Source: Hemibagrus wyckioides (taxonomy: Eukaryota; Chordata; Actinopteri; Siluriformes; Bagridae). From it: 64,000 nt of DNA. Positions 11,410 to 22,658 of this stretch are shown piece after piece. Location: contig NC_080710.1 in the NCBI RefSeq assembly GCF_019097595.1, positions 15,158,280 through 15,222,279 of the forward strand, given 5' to 3'. The stretch's first letter is position 1. The number at the start of each line of letters is the position of its first letter. The notes under the pieces are model-generated. The model was not told the origin of the DNA, did not search any database, and saw nothing but the letters and a program-made list of their open reading frames with translations. A program made the position numbers and the translations under genes.

Positions 11410-11640
11410 TTGATTAGAAAGCAAAACCAAATCAAAAATGAACTTTCTGATGTGTCAGCTTCTCATGAAGCAGTTTGATTACTGCATGCCTCGAATGCAC
11501 TCAGCGGTGATTTATTTCTCCAGCAATGCTGATGAATGTAAACAAAGATGCACTTGACCCAGGACCTGTTCAGCATCACGAGCGCCGTGTTGATCACAGT
11601 GTGCATTAACCCCCGAGATAACACAGAAACAGTGGACAGT
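11410..11640. promoter_or_regulatory. Candidate conserved non-coding element
   Basis: Repeat-free block with AACCAAATCAAAAATGAAC, TTTGATTACTGCATGC, GTGATTTATTTCTC and TGTAAACAAAGATG. The last is a forkhead/SOX-like core, TGTAAACAAAG. It resembles an enhancer by motif density only. Confidence 0.25.
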
Positions 11641-12182
11641 CTGGGTTAACTACAGAAGCGAATAAACAAAAACAATTTTTTAAAGCTTTTTCAAAAAGCA
11701 TTAAGAGATGCATCCATCTTTTCATTTAAATGCAACACCGGCATTATAACACTGAAATACTTTGCAGTCATGTCACTTTAATGATTAATATGAAAGTGCT
11801 GTTAATATTACTGTGCTGTTAAATGAGAAAAGGCATCACTGAACAGTCAGTTGAATTCTTCTCTCCCACTCTTGAGGCTAACTGTGTCTGATAGAGGTTA
11901 ATTTCAGTTTTATTAATGTCATTTTTCACAGTTTATATTTTTTGTAGCATATGCTGTGCTTTTTACTACCTCATTGTGGGAGATGAGTATTTTGTCTCAC
12001 TAGTGAGACTTTTAATGGTGCCAAAGGAGACTCTGAAAATCTGTAGGCTGCCACTGAGGACCAGGCATGGAGCAAAATCGCATATCACACTGTCTCTCAA
12101 CTCTCCATGGGATTTATCTTTGACTTCTAACTTAACAAGCTCATTCATGCATCAAGCACAATACAGCCTTTAGTGTTTAAGT

Positions 12183-12219
<37 letters not shown>

Positions 12220-14006
12220 GTAATACTGCTTCAAAAAATTTGAAGCAGCTCATTTCATCATTATGACTGTATAGTGAAAAAAAAAAAATTTCTGCCTGAC
12301 TACTCAGTAATAACATGAAATCCGTTCTAGACAAACGAACAGATTTTATGTGATTGTTCCCATCTTCCATCATCCCATTACTTTCACACACTGACAATTA
12401 ATCGCACAGGTAAAGTGGATTTGTTAATAATATCATTCATACACGAGTGATTCACGAACATCCTGAAGAAACTGTCAAAGATTTCATGCCATTATTGGAA
12501 CAGCTTAATTTTTATTATAATAGATGAGTAACACAACTCCCACGAGCTGTAAGAACAGACTGACCATTTCATCATTGTGTAAACAAAATTAAATAATCAA
12601 TATGCTCCTGCTAAAACAAAAAGCCATAGAATGGCACAAAGGCATTTTGGAGATGATTCTGTACATCGCTTAATGATTGCAGGAACCATCACATTTGTCT
12701 TAGTCGCAACTTTGAACCTTGTTAATGTTATGCGTTAATTGTAGTCATTAATCAGCTTTGTTTTTGTTTTGTTTTTTTTAAATCATTTGGGTAATCATAT
12801 GTGTCTGTAGTATGGAGAGGAAGTTTGGTGCTTCTTAGTAACCAGGTGTCATGTGGGCAACATGCTGAGCTGCTTAAAGGCCATTTTCTCCAGACTAAAA
12901 GCCTCTTCCTAGGATACATCTGTCTGAATATAAAAAGAAAAAAACACATCAGTAGAGAGCAGATGGTGGCTAAATATCCTGGTGAATATGAATATTTACA
13001 TTGTGTTCCTTCTAGTCTGGTTAAAGTTTCTGTGCTGATGTAATAATCCTCATTTATATGAGCAGGAAAGGTCAGAGTGAAGCCAGTAATCCACACGCAA
13101 ATTCACGTCCTCCATTCTCTGATTCATCATAAAGGCAGAGACCCAAATGATTATTTCTCATCTGTTTGATGCATTGTTTTCTGATATAAGAAAAACCTAC
13201 CAGACCAGCACTAGCTTGTCCTCTTACCCCTGCCTCCAGCAATCTGTTCATTCATTATTTTTTTGGATGCTATTACTTGTTGTGTGTGTGTGTGTGTGCT
13301 TTACTGAGTGAAAAGGAAAGCACATTCCTCTGCTTGTTTCTCCACAGGCGAAATAGATTTTTTTTCCCGATTTTTTGTCTTCCAGATAACAAAATCTTTT
13401 GCTGCCCTCCTTCTTTTCCTACATCCTAGCAGGGTTATTAACTAACCTAACTCTTGCTGGCCACAGCAGGACTTGGGATAGTGTTGCACACAGCGAAACA
13501 TTAAATTCAGCAGGGGGGTTCAGACAGGATATGGATTTTCTAATGGCTGGCTAGTGAGAAATGTATGTTTCTGGGTCAGGAATTTAGCACTGACCAATTG
13601 TATGGCATAGTAAATGTATTGTGTGTTATTGAATTGTAGAAGAGTGGAGTAGTTACTGGTTATTGGTTATCGCAGTGAGAAAAAAAAGAATCCACAAACG
13701 CATATAGAGTTGATTTAAACTCATGGAAACTGTTGCACTGATTATTTACTGCCCCTTTTCCTGCTTTTTTCTCCCATTCAAGGTAGCTAACAAGGTAGTG
13801 ATGATGGGTGACACTCAAGGCAATGCTCCAGTCTGCCGCCCTGATATAAATTACATAGCAATCAGACAGCACTATGGGTGGGCGATTTAACATTTAATAT
13901 AATAAAAATACCACATGATGGTATTTTCTCTACACATTGCTCATAACCAGGGCCTGGCAAAACAGCAGTGTTGCAAGATTGATTGATGATTTATATACTG
14001 TCTACA
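11641..14006. other. Gene-free spacer with dinucleotide runs
   Basis: No gene recognised. Contains (CA)15 at 12187-12216 and (TG)10 at 13279-13298. The overlapping frames at 12752-13096 (minus) and 12801-13043 (plus) are not supported by domains or splice sites. Confidence 0.55.
12187..12216. repeat. (CA)15 microsatellite
   Basis: Pure CA run of about 30 bases. Confidence 0.95.
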
Positions 14007-14322
14007 ATCCATCCATTCATTTTCTCTACCGCTTATCCTACACTGGGTCACAGGGAATCAAATCAATCCCTGGAGACTCAGAACACAAGGTGGGGGACAC
14101 TCTGGATGGAGTGTGCACACACTCACACACCACAAACATCTTAGAGATGCCAGTCAGCCTTCAACACGTGTCTTTGATCTAGAGGAAGAAACCAGAGTAC
14201 CCTGAGGAAACCTCCGAAACACAGGGAGAACATGCAAACTCCAGACACACAGAGCAGAGGCAGGAATCATACCCCCAACCCCAGTGATTTGAAGCATACA
14301 TGTTAACACTAAGCCACCATCC
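14007..14322 (-). mobile_element. Fish SINE, reverse orientation
   Basis: The same family as at 4401. On the plus strand it begins with the tail motif TTTTCTCTACCGCTTATCCT, then GGGTCACAGGGAATC, then core pieces AGGGAGAACATGCAAACTCC, and ends with the reversed tRNA-like head (TTAACACTAAGCCACC). It is nearly full length, about 316 bases. From remembered consensus, this tail is typical of fish genomes. Confidence 0.85.
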
Positions 14323-14746
14323 CCCTAAACCAACCCTCACATCCTCCATCCTCCATCTCTGTCTACAATCTTTAAAAAATATTTTTGTTTTCTATTATTT
14401 CTCCCCACGATTCTTCCCGATTACTACCAGTCGAGGAGACTAAAAGCTAGCACATGCTTCTTTTGAGACATGTGAAGCCAGCCAGCTATATCTTTATGCC
14501 CATGCAGTGTTACAGGGCAGTGTAACACATACAGAAAAAAGCACTATCTACCCACTTCCACATACATGAGCTCACAGATGCCCACAATTAACTTGTGTTT
14601 CTGTGATTGACACGAGAAAAAGAGTATGCCACCCCTCCCTCTTTCTCTCGCTCACTTGCTTCCTTGTGTAAAACAGATGGCTGTGTAAAAATACTGTATA
14701 ATTTTGATTAAAAAAAATTACAATGACAAAAAATAATATACAAAAA

Positions 14747-14749
<3 letters not shown>

Positions 14750-14780
<31 letters not shown>

Positions 14781-14781
14781 T
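14750..14781. repeat. (TAA)n microsatellite
   Basis: About ten TAA units. It translates as poly-Tyr in a minus-strand artefact frame. Confidence 0.95.
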
Positions 14782-14883
14782 ACATGACATCACTGCAAAC
14801 ATTGAAAAGAAAAAGTTTTTAGTAAAAAATCTTACTATTTTACAAGATAAATGTAAACATTAAAGTGCATTTATTTACAATTC

Positions 14884-14898
14884 TATTTATTTATTTAT

Positions 14899-14974
<76 letters not shown>
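14884..14974. repeat. (TTTA)n then (ATCT)n tetranucleotide array
   Basis: Four to five TTTA units pass directly into about 18 ATCT units. The compound array probably arose by a single base change followed by expansion. Confidence 0.95.
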
Positions 14975-15180
14975 TCCAAGTAAAACATTAAGAAATATCA
15001 CAATATCCACAATATACTGATATAATATATAATACATCAGAATTTATCATGATACAGATATTCTATGGTCCCATCATCCAGCCCTAGTAGGCCATTGTTA
15101 TTCAGATTACTGCTGCTATAAAGTAGTGTTGCAAAACAATGAACAAAACAAGATATCCATACAGATGACAGACCAGAGAT

Positions 15181-15489
15181 GTGGAAACCTTCAGTCATGA
15201 GTGAGACGGTTACGCAGGAATGGTTTGGTCCGAGAGAGTTGTTGAGGTTGTCTCTGTCATGTGGACGGTTCTGTTTCGGTGTGCTGAGCTCAAACGAGGG
15301 CTTCTTGTCACACTGTGAGACCATATTTGCAACAAGCAGCAGGGGGGAAGCGACTCCAGCAAAGCATCACAGATGTCACTCTGCATTTGTGCGCTGCTTG
15401 TCCTGCTGTGTGCTTCGTCTCTGCACTGACAGGGCGCTTCGGAGATACAGTGAGGTGTCGACGTACCTGTCACCTCTGGGAGCACAACA
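15181..15489. other. Higher-GC unique block, no identified gene
   Basis: Overlapping open frames on both strands (15179-15529 plus, 15210-15485 minus) arise because stop codons are rare in this GC-richer stretch. Neither has a recognisable domain, and I see no convincing acceptor/donor pair. It could be an exon or regulatory DNA, but nothing decides it. Confidence 0.35.
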
Positions 15490-15640
15490 GCCTTCCCTGG
15501 GTTTTAATTGCTGTCATTTCAGTGGCTAGAGAAAAGGCTTGTTCTGCATGACAGCCTAATTAGCTTTATTTAGATCAGCTCATGGCCATAAACAGAGAGA
15601 GGCTGTAATGAACACGTGTTTAGATGAGAAGGCTGTAGGA
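15490..15640. promoter_or_regulatory. Candidate conserved non-coding element
   Basis: Contains GGGTTTTAATTGCTGTCATT, AGCCTAATTAGCTTTATTTA and GATCAGCTCATGGCC: a perfect TAATTA homeodomain site, TTTATT, and a TGTCA (TALE-type) site within 100 bases. This is the most enhancer-like sequence in the left half. Conservation is inferred, not measured. Confidence 0.3.
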
Positions 15641-16975
15641 GACCTTCCTTGTGAGTTACGAATCCTTACATCCCTCCACACCCTTATTAATAGCCCTCTT
15701 AGTGTCATCTCTGATAGCGTGCAGACGGTCTCCCAGCCTACTGGTGTACCCACACACACACACACATACATGGCTGCTGGCTCAACCCTTTCACCTCACC
15801 CTGCCCTCTACATGGCTGTTACAGAAAATACTCATTACTTAATTTTGAAATATGTACACATTTGCATCTTGGTAAGAGGGCAACCAATAATACATGTTAT
15901 TAATACTGCACTTTTAATTTGAGGCAGCAAGTAAAAATGGTGAACGAGACTATATTATAAATATATTAGCACTAACACTTACATTAATAATTTGGACAGC
16001 CTTAAAAATGAATGCAAGGGTTCTAAAAAAAAAACAAAAAAAACATTAGTAATAGGCCTTAACATTTTTTAAAGGCCGTACTGTTGCAAAAACTACAAAT
16101 TGAAAAGGAAGCCATTTAAGAAAGAAACATTCTGTCATAAAATTTTCCAAAATCTGTGATGCCCTCTGGTGATCTGGGAAACCATTCAACAGCCAAGGTG
16201 CTGCTGAACAGAAGGACTGAAAACCCTACTGTGCAGATTTTACTCCTTGGGATATGAAGGAGGAGGTTATTGTTAGATCGAAGGTTGTGGGTGGAAGTTA
16301 TTGAGACAGGGTAAGGCATTTCCATGCATGCAGAAGTTTAATAAGAGATTAATATGAAATCTTAGAGGAAATTGGAGAGCAGTGCAGAGGATTTGAGTGA
16401 TTTGATCATGTTTTTGCTTCAGGATCCTGGCAGCACTGTTTTTGGATGCTGTGGATTTTTTTCGTAGCATGTAATCATGAAAACACAGTCAGTGGGTGTA
16501 AAGGATCTTTTGGGGCAATGTTGTTACAGCAAAATAAAGAATATAATCAATGATTAAATTAAACTGCTGTTAGAACTCGGAAAATGTCAAACCGTAATGC
16601 ATCATCACATAATATTGATGTATTACAAACAACCAAAAACACAAAAGAACCTCTGACCAAAACAACGCAAATTTGGCATTAATAATAATGATTATGTTGC
16701 TGATTGTATCTTATTAGTCGGGAATACCATAAAATATTCTTCTTTTATGACCTACTTGGAAATTCCTGAAAAGTGTCATCCTGACAGAGAGAGTTCCATA
16801 AAAACATAGAAGACCCTTAAAAGGAATGGTTCCATATAAAACCTACAATGGTTCACTTACTTTATATACAGAAGTGTTCATTTGTATAGAAATAAATAAT
16901 AACAAATAATAGAGAGTTGATTGAAAAAAAACCCAATGTGGTTCTTTGAATCCATGTTAGATTGGGGTCATTTCA
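15641..16975. other. Gene-free AT-rich spacer
   Basis: Short (CA)n at 15751-15769, otherwise unique AT-rich DNA. Minus-strand frames at 16116-16470 have no domain. Confidence 0.6.
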
Positions 16976-16977
16976 TC

Positions 16978-16983
16978 TTCTTT

Positions 16984-17028
<45 letters not shown>

Positions 17029-17047
17029 TTCTTCTTCTTTTCTTCTC

Positions 17048-17088
<41 letters not shown>
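16978..17088. repeat. (TTC)n then (TTA)n compound triplet array
   Basis: About 23 interrupted TTC units followed by about 13 TTA units. The TTC part is a homopurine-homopyrimidine tract able to form triplex DNA. Confidence 0.95.
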
Positions 17089-17296
17089 TCAAATTTAGAC
17101 AGGAAAATACAGGAAATGCATTGAAATGTATTTGAAATTGATTTTTAAAAAAAGCAATATTCGTAGGAAAAAATATATTGTATTGAATAGGTACAAATTT
17201 TAATTATTTTACAAATGTATTAAAACTATTCAATCTTTTCTAAAATATGTCATTCATAAACCTGTCATTTCACAACAACTTGCAATGTTGTAGCAT

Positions 17297-17474
17297 TGTC
17301 ACGGCCGGGATACTCACCCTAGTACGCCCTAGTACGGGTTACAGGTAACACAGTCATGGGAGAGAACAATAGGACAGGTATTACACGAAAGACACATGAA
17401 CATGCAGGCTTCTCAGGTTCACCTGCCAGCGCCTTCCTCAGGCCTGGCAGGGAACAGTCCAGCAGTTCCTGACA
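17297..17474. mobile_element. Solo-LTR-like or TRIM element with 5-bp target duplication
   Basis: The segment begins TGTCACGGCC and ends GTTCCTGACA, so it has the TG...CA ends of long terminal repeats within a short inverted repeat TGTCA/TGACA. The bases AGCAT lie directly on both sides (17292-17296 and 17475-17479), a 5-bp target-site duplication as made by Gypsy- or ERV-type integrases. It is GC-richer than its surroundings and contains an internal duplication (CCTAGTACG twice). At 178 bp it is short for a solo LTR, so a terminal-repeat retrotransposon in miniature, or an unknown DNA transposon with 5-bp duplications, are alternatives. No coding sequence is present. Confidence 0.6.
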
Positions 17475-17479
17475 AGCAT

Positions 17480-18249
17480 ATCTTCATATAGATTAAATTC
17501 CAAAAATGTAGCACAGAGTTCACCTTACACATTATCTGAATTCTAGAACTGTTTCATTTTATCATAATTGTTTTATTAGGTTCAATACCCTCCAGGGGTT
17601 CTTAATAAAAGCATTTTTAGGACAAGGTTCTATAGGTGAGGTAGAGAACCGCAAGGTTTTATATGGAACCCCAGGTAATCTCTTAAAAGAGTTTAGAGTC
17701 TGTATAGTCAGAGGGATGATAGTTGAAAAGCCATGTGTATTGTAAGCAGTGTGTATGGTAAGCAGTGTACTGGGATTAATTAGAACACAACAGAATATTG
17801 ACTAGAACTTCATGGTTGTATGAGCATGGCCTGGTGTGTGCAAAGGAGGGGGTAAAATCTTTTCTCTGCTGCAGTCAGCCTGACGGAGGCCTGGCATCTC
17901 ACACTGACTGCACAGTAAGATCAGCATGAGCTGCCAAAGCTGAGGAACTTTTTTTTTTTCTTCGTTTGTTTAATTTACAGGTATGCTCAAAATACCATAA
18001 TTACAATTCATTGGTTAAAGCTGATGTTTTTATCATTATGAAAATTTGCATACAGGCTACAGCTTAACAAATTACATGATAGCATATGTTGCGATTCCTG
18101 AGTGCTGGAGTTGGATGGCATCCAGAGCGCCTCAGCGCTCAATAGAAGGTGAAAACTGCTCTTAGAACACAGAGTCTGCACGTCTGGCCTTTTAAACAAG
18201 CAGCTTTGTTTGGGTGTCTTCAGTTCAGACTGAAAGGTTATTCAGCAGA
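17480..18249. other. Gene-free spacer
   Basis: Unique sequence without repeat or exon signals I can identify. Confidence 0.6.
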
Positions 18250-18504
18250 TCAGCTTCTCACAAACACAAGGAGAGTGAGAGAGCAGCCAAGGTCAGTGTG
18301 AGGTAGAGACATCTTAGGGAGGCATAAGGCTCTTCTCTTCTGCTGTGACCCTGAACTCAGGAGGGACAGTGTCTCAGAGCCAGGGTACAGCTCTGCACAG
18401 ACCTCACGCACTAGGAGATTTCCTGGTGGCCTGACAGTCGATTTTGCCTGGACATTGAGACCAGATTTTACAATGCATAAAAGCAGAGCCCAGCTCAGGA
18501 ACAT
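18250..18504 (-). other. Open frame with signal-peptide-like start, doubtful
   Basis: A minus-strand frame of 84 codons from ATG at 18504. It starts MFLSWALLLCIVKSG followed by NVQAKS, which resembles a signal peptide with a possible cleavage after QA. The rest has no recognised domain. The start context is poor (T at -3) and no splice or promoter signal is evident. The same DNA contains TTTTACAATGCATAAAAGC on the plus strand and may instead be conserved non-coding sequence. It could equally be chance. Confidence 0.15.
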
Positions 18505-18564
18505 CCATTCAAACCGAGCACTCCCCCTCTTCCTCTTCCCCTTTTTTTCTGCTCCAATAACCAA

Positions 18565-19093
18565 CTATTTTCTCAACTGACACATACTGCAGCAAAGCAT
18601 GCAGGAAGGTGAACATTACTAATCTTTTTAGCCTTGAAATATGTGCATATAGTAATGTTAGATAGCTTTCATTTCAATGGATATGAAGAAGAATGGTAAA
18701 GTGGAAACAGATATAATTAAAAATGGAAAGACATTTTTCTAGAAGTGCCTTCAAGTGAAGCTCTTGCATCACTGCATCATGACTTTACATAGTAACTGCC
18801 TGCTCATGGTCATGGTACTTTAAATTAAGATACCGATTTGTTTAAATTTTGGGAAATAGAACCAAGTCCGTTAGAGAACATAATAAGTAGGTAATAACTG
18901 TATAAAGAAGATTACAAAATACAGCCCCAAGCACATCACTAGTTCAGACCTGTTCTGGTATGAAATTAATAATCTGTAATTTACAGACAATGCTGGCTAC
19001 CTCTGAGTTTCTGTTTTTCCAGGGTTTCCTGGGGCTTTTTTAATCAGATGTTCCATTGTTTCAACAGTTTGGGTGATTCTGTGCCAACTATAG
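18565..19093. other. Gene-free spacer
   Basis: AT-rich unique DNA; nothing recognised. Confidence 0.6.
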
Positions 19094-19520
19094 CCTCAGA
19101 TTTCTGCTCTTGCTGAACAGGAGAGGTTTTTGGTGTGATCTACTATTCTAATAGCCTGTCCACCTCAAGTTGTGTGCTTTGAGATGCTTTTCTGTTCACC
19201 ATGGTTGTAAAGAGTAATTATTTAAGTTACTGTAACCTTCTTGTTAGCTCAAGCCAGTCTGTCAATTCTCCTATGTCTTCTCTTAATAACTGAGGTATTT
19301 CCACCCACAGACTGGTTTATGTTGTGCAGCAGATTCTAAAACTCTCAAACCAACCTGTCAGGCACCAACAAACATGCTATGGTTAAAATCACTGAGATCA
19401 GATTCTGATGTTTGATATGAATATTTACTAAAGTTCTTCACTTGCATCTACATTCATTTATACACAGAGCTGCTGCCATGTGATTGGTTGTGTTATGACA
19501 GTATCATTGTGTCATTTATC
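19094..19520 (-). pseudogene. Tc1-like transposase 5' fragment (family A)
   Basis: Minus-strand relic of a Tc1-like element whose copies usually end in ACTTTATTAGG..CACC. Matching blocks, read on the plus strand, are GAGATGCTTTTCTGTTCACC, GGTTGTAAAGAGTAATTATT, TCTGGCACC-like CAGGCACCAACAAACATGC and GCTGCCATGTGATTGG. These cover the N-terminal helix-turn-helix and linker part of the transposase. The terminal inverted repeat on the right and the whole catalytic part are missing. Frame is broken throughout. Family match is from memory of fish elements. Confidence 0.75.
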
Positions 19521-19742
19521 TTCTAAATATCTACTTTAAGAATTTACAGACAGCCTCAGCCCACTCCACGGTACACATGAGAAAGAGTTCATTCCCAAAA
19601 AGGCTTACATTATGGTTAAGAATTTCAAAGAAAGAAAAATGCACAAAACATGCATTTCTGGGTATAATATTTTATGAGCTATTTCCTGGCTTATTCAATT
19701 AAAAAATGTTTTTTTTATCTAGCCTTTTGATAAACCACAAAC
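19521..19742. other. Spacer between two Tc1 relics
   Basis: AT-rich, nothing recognised. Confidence 0.5.
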
Positions 19743-20100
19743 TGCCAGAACACCTTCAATTCACCATGGCATAATTTCTACAAAATTTCTGGAGCTGTAC
19801 TGGAGGGATGAAAGATGTTCTTTCAAAAGATATTCCCTCAATTGCTATTTTGATGATGGTTGTCTTAAGTTGGACTGAGATCTGGAGACAACCTTAGCAT
19901 TTCATTTACATCATTTTCATTCATCATTTCAAGTGATTCAGTGGGAAATCATGCCATGTGGAAAAGGGCTTTTGTCCTGGAAGAGACCACACCCATGAGG
20001 ATAGAAATGTTTCCTCACAGATGAGTCAGAATAATTTTGTATTGATTTACAGTGACTGTGTTTCTACAGAAACGAGTGGAGCCACAACATATGGGTTTGG
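19743..20100 (-). pseudogene. Tc1-like transposase 3' fragment (family B)
   Basis: Minus-strand relic of a different Tc1-like family. Plus-strand blocks AAAAGATATTCCCTCAATTG, TGTCCTGGAAGAGACCACAC, GGATAGAAATGTTTCCTCAC and AATTTTGTATTGATTTACAG match the catalytic and C-terminal region of that transposase. The related plus-strand fragment at 44186-44470 covers the overlapping stretch (YPMMKHFSPDPSGLF to SPDLN). Internal deletions and stops are present; no TIR found. Confidence 0.75.
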
Positions 20101-21142
20101 GTCTAAAATCCCAGTCTGAATTATTTTCCCCATCTGGCCTTTCTGGAACATGTGCCCTCTGATAACCTTCCTCCTTTAATCCATTTATCCAACCACAAGA
20201 CTTGCTTACCAACGTTATAAAATATCAGATGGATATAAAGTGTGCATGGAGATGATAGATTGATATATTCAGGTCCCTTTTTTAATCCAGAGCAAATTAT
20301 GTCACATGTACAGCAACCTAGACAGGAAATTGATCAAATTAATTCTGATACATTTCAAGGTTTTACCATCTTTGGCTCTATTTTTTCTCAGCAATAAATA
20401 TTACAGAGTTTTTTAAACAAATTGTTGATTTGATTCATCAAGGTGACAAAAGAATGACCTGATCAAAGCCATGATAAAATCATGATAAAGCTCATTCTAA
20501 AACAATAAGACATCTGTTTCAGCTTCATAACCATGACATACTTTCCTCAGAAAAGATTTCCCTCATTATGCGGAGTCATATGATCATGCACATTCAGTCC
20601 CTGCACAGCCATTAAAAACACGCCAGTGATCTATCAATCCACTGCACTGCTTTCCCTAATGTACACGTTTAAAAACCTCTGACGTGTTTACGGCTTCGGC
20701 TTGCTTTGTGGCAAGCGACGAATTTGTTTCAGGTAGACCTGGTGGCAGTTTGACTCCTGGTGTAGTGGCAGATTCAATGTTTTATGTATTTGCCCTTGAC
20801 AGTGTTGCTTGCTAATAAAGGTATGAGTGCAGATTTGACTTGCAGATGGGGAGAAACCATCTAAAGACCTTGCAGTGATGGGCAGTTTAATATTGGGCTT
20901 CTGTTCAAATTCTCCTGACACTCCTGGACCTTAACGTCTGTGCTCCACATGCTGCAATCGTGAAGCACAGGAGACACAGTTTATGGAGTAAAGTCACAGG
21001 CTTTAATGTGAGAGTACAAGAGTGTTTAAAAGAGGAAAATAGCTGTTGGGAGAACAACTGACTGCTAAACATGAGCAGAAACAGAAAGCGCTTCTTAGCA
21101 ACACAAAACTGTCGATGCACTCTCACAGTACTGCACACTATG

Positions 21143-21206
<64 letters not shown>

Positions 21207-21825
21207 AAAAGAGAGTTTTAATGGTCTACCAGGCAAGAAATATATTTCATAAATTCTATCATTTTATGCATAATTATAAATACACATTGGTAGATTTACT
21301 ATATGAAGCAGTGGAACATACAAAAAATGATCTACACTGAATTTGTAGTTTGTGTAAATTAAACGTGTTAAATAAGATTTTCCATATTTTGCACACTCTG
21401 AAAGGTCATCTGCTTTCATACTGGTAGAGCTATCATTCAACAAAATGGCTGACTTAAATCTGCAGCATACACACTGATGGTTTTGTATTTGCAAGGCAGG
21501 ACAGAGTGTGTAAAACATTACTGATAGCTAAACACTGAATGCACAGTTCTAAATGTAATTATTCATCTTTGAACTAAAGAACATATTGGAACTAAAAGCA
21601 AATATGCTACTATTTCAAAATGCTAATATTAGCAGCATTAACCTGACACCAGAATTAATTGGACCTATAGCATAAGATTCTGTTGTGAGGCTTCCGTCAA
21701 AAATCTAAACTAAACTAAACTAAACTCAATCAGTTTCTCTGCTGCCACTGTTAACAGCCTAATTTTCTATTACATAACTGACTAGAACTCTGTTTTTCCT
21801 AGTTATTAGCCTCTATCCAGGGCAT
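20101..21825. other. Gene-free spacer
   Basis: Unique DNA with one TG/GA array at 21144-21216. The minus-strand frames at 20688-21138 are short and featureless. A run of ACTAA repeats (CTAAACTAAACTAAACTAAA) lies near 21705-21726. Confidence 0.55.
21144..21216. repeat. (TG)n-(AG)n compound microsatellite
   Basis: About 12 TG units joined to about 20 interrupted GA units. Confidence 0.95.
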
Positions 21826-22095
21826 AGATTCTTGGTGGTTAACATGTTTGCCTCACAGGGTTTGTCCAGGGTTGGAGGTTCGCTCTGTTCGACTTGTGTG
21901 TGGAGTTTGCATGTTCTTCCCATGCCTTGGGGGTTTCCTCCAGGTACTGATTAGCATGTCTAAATTGTCCAGTGAGTGTCCTGTGATCCTAGCTGTCCAG
22001 GGTGTGTCCGCTTTGTACCCTGAGTCTCCTGGGTTAGAATGCAGGTTCTATGCAAGTCAGTAGGATAAACGGTGTAGAAAATGGATGGCTGGATT
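21826..22095 (+). mobile_element. Fish SINE copy
   Basis: Same family as 4401. Blocks in order: GGTGGTTAACATGTTTGCCT head, GGTTGGAGGTTCGCTC B-box-like, GTGGAGTTTGCATGTTCTTC core, CTAAATTGTCCAGTGAGTGT, and tail AGGATAAACGGTGTAGAAAA. A segment corresponding to CCAAAGACATGC is deleted. Confidence 0.85.
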
Positions 22096-22217
22096 AACTT
22101 TTATTCTATTATTCTGTTTGCAGTTATTTAACTTAACTACTTAACTACTTTAAGAACAACTTGTGCTGTTCTTGATAATAAACAAATAGATTAAACTCTC
22201 TACATGATGTACTGATG

Positions 22218-22256
22218 TGTGTTTGTGTGTGTGTGTGTGTGGGGGGGGGGGGGGGG
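22218..22256 (+). repeat. (TG)n followed by G17 run
   Basis: A TG run passes into 17 consecutive G, an unusually long homopolymer that can form G-quadruplexes and is prone to replication slippage or sequencing error. Confidence 0.9.
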
Positions 22257-22658
22257 TCAGCACTAATTGTACAGGATGTTTGACTAATTTAGTACACAAG
22301 TTTCTTAAATTTGGTAAGTTTATTAAAATATATTTTCATTGTATATTCAGGTTTTTTAAGTACTGTAAATTTTAGTCATGTATTTAGGTTATAAGCATGA
22401 TAGTTGATATACAGGTGTCTTTGACAGAGAATTATAAATAAATCCAGAAGGCTAATTTGTATATTTCTGCTAACAGTGTTGTATGTTCCAGTAACTAACA
22501 AAAATCTTATACTGAAACAGACAGATAAATATACTTTGCCCAGTATTCAGTATTTTGCTGTGTAAAATTGGTAACAGATCATTTTAAAATATCCTAAAAG
22601 CCTTAAAGATATTGTGGTTTAATAAATAATGGTATTATGCAAAAGGGTAGTTATATAG

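Larger units (their letters stand above)
14323..15180. other. Spacer dominated by simple repeats
   Basis: Holds (TAA)n at 14750-14781 and a TTTA/ATCT tetranucleotide array at 14884-14974, otherwise AT-rich unique sequence. No gene. Confidence 0.7.

Noticed and set aside
14884..14974. Tandem ATCT repeats as a CRISPR-like array
   Set aside because: Units of four bases with no spacers; a plain tetranucleotide microsatellite in a eukaryote.
15179..15529. 116-codon plus-strand frame
   Set aside because: Frames open on both strands in a GC-richer stretch; Cys/Ser-rich peptide without a family.
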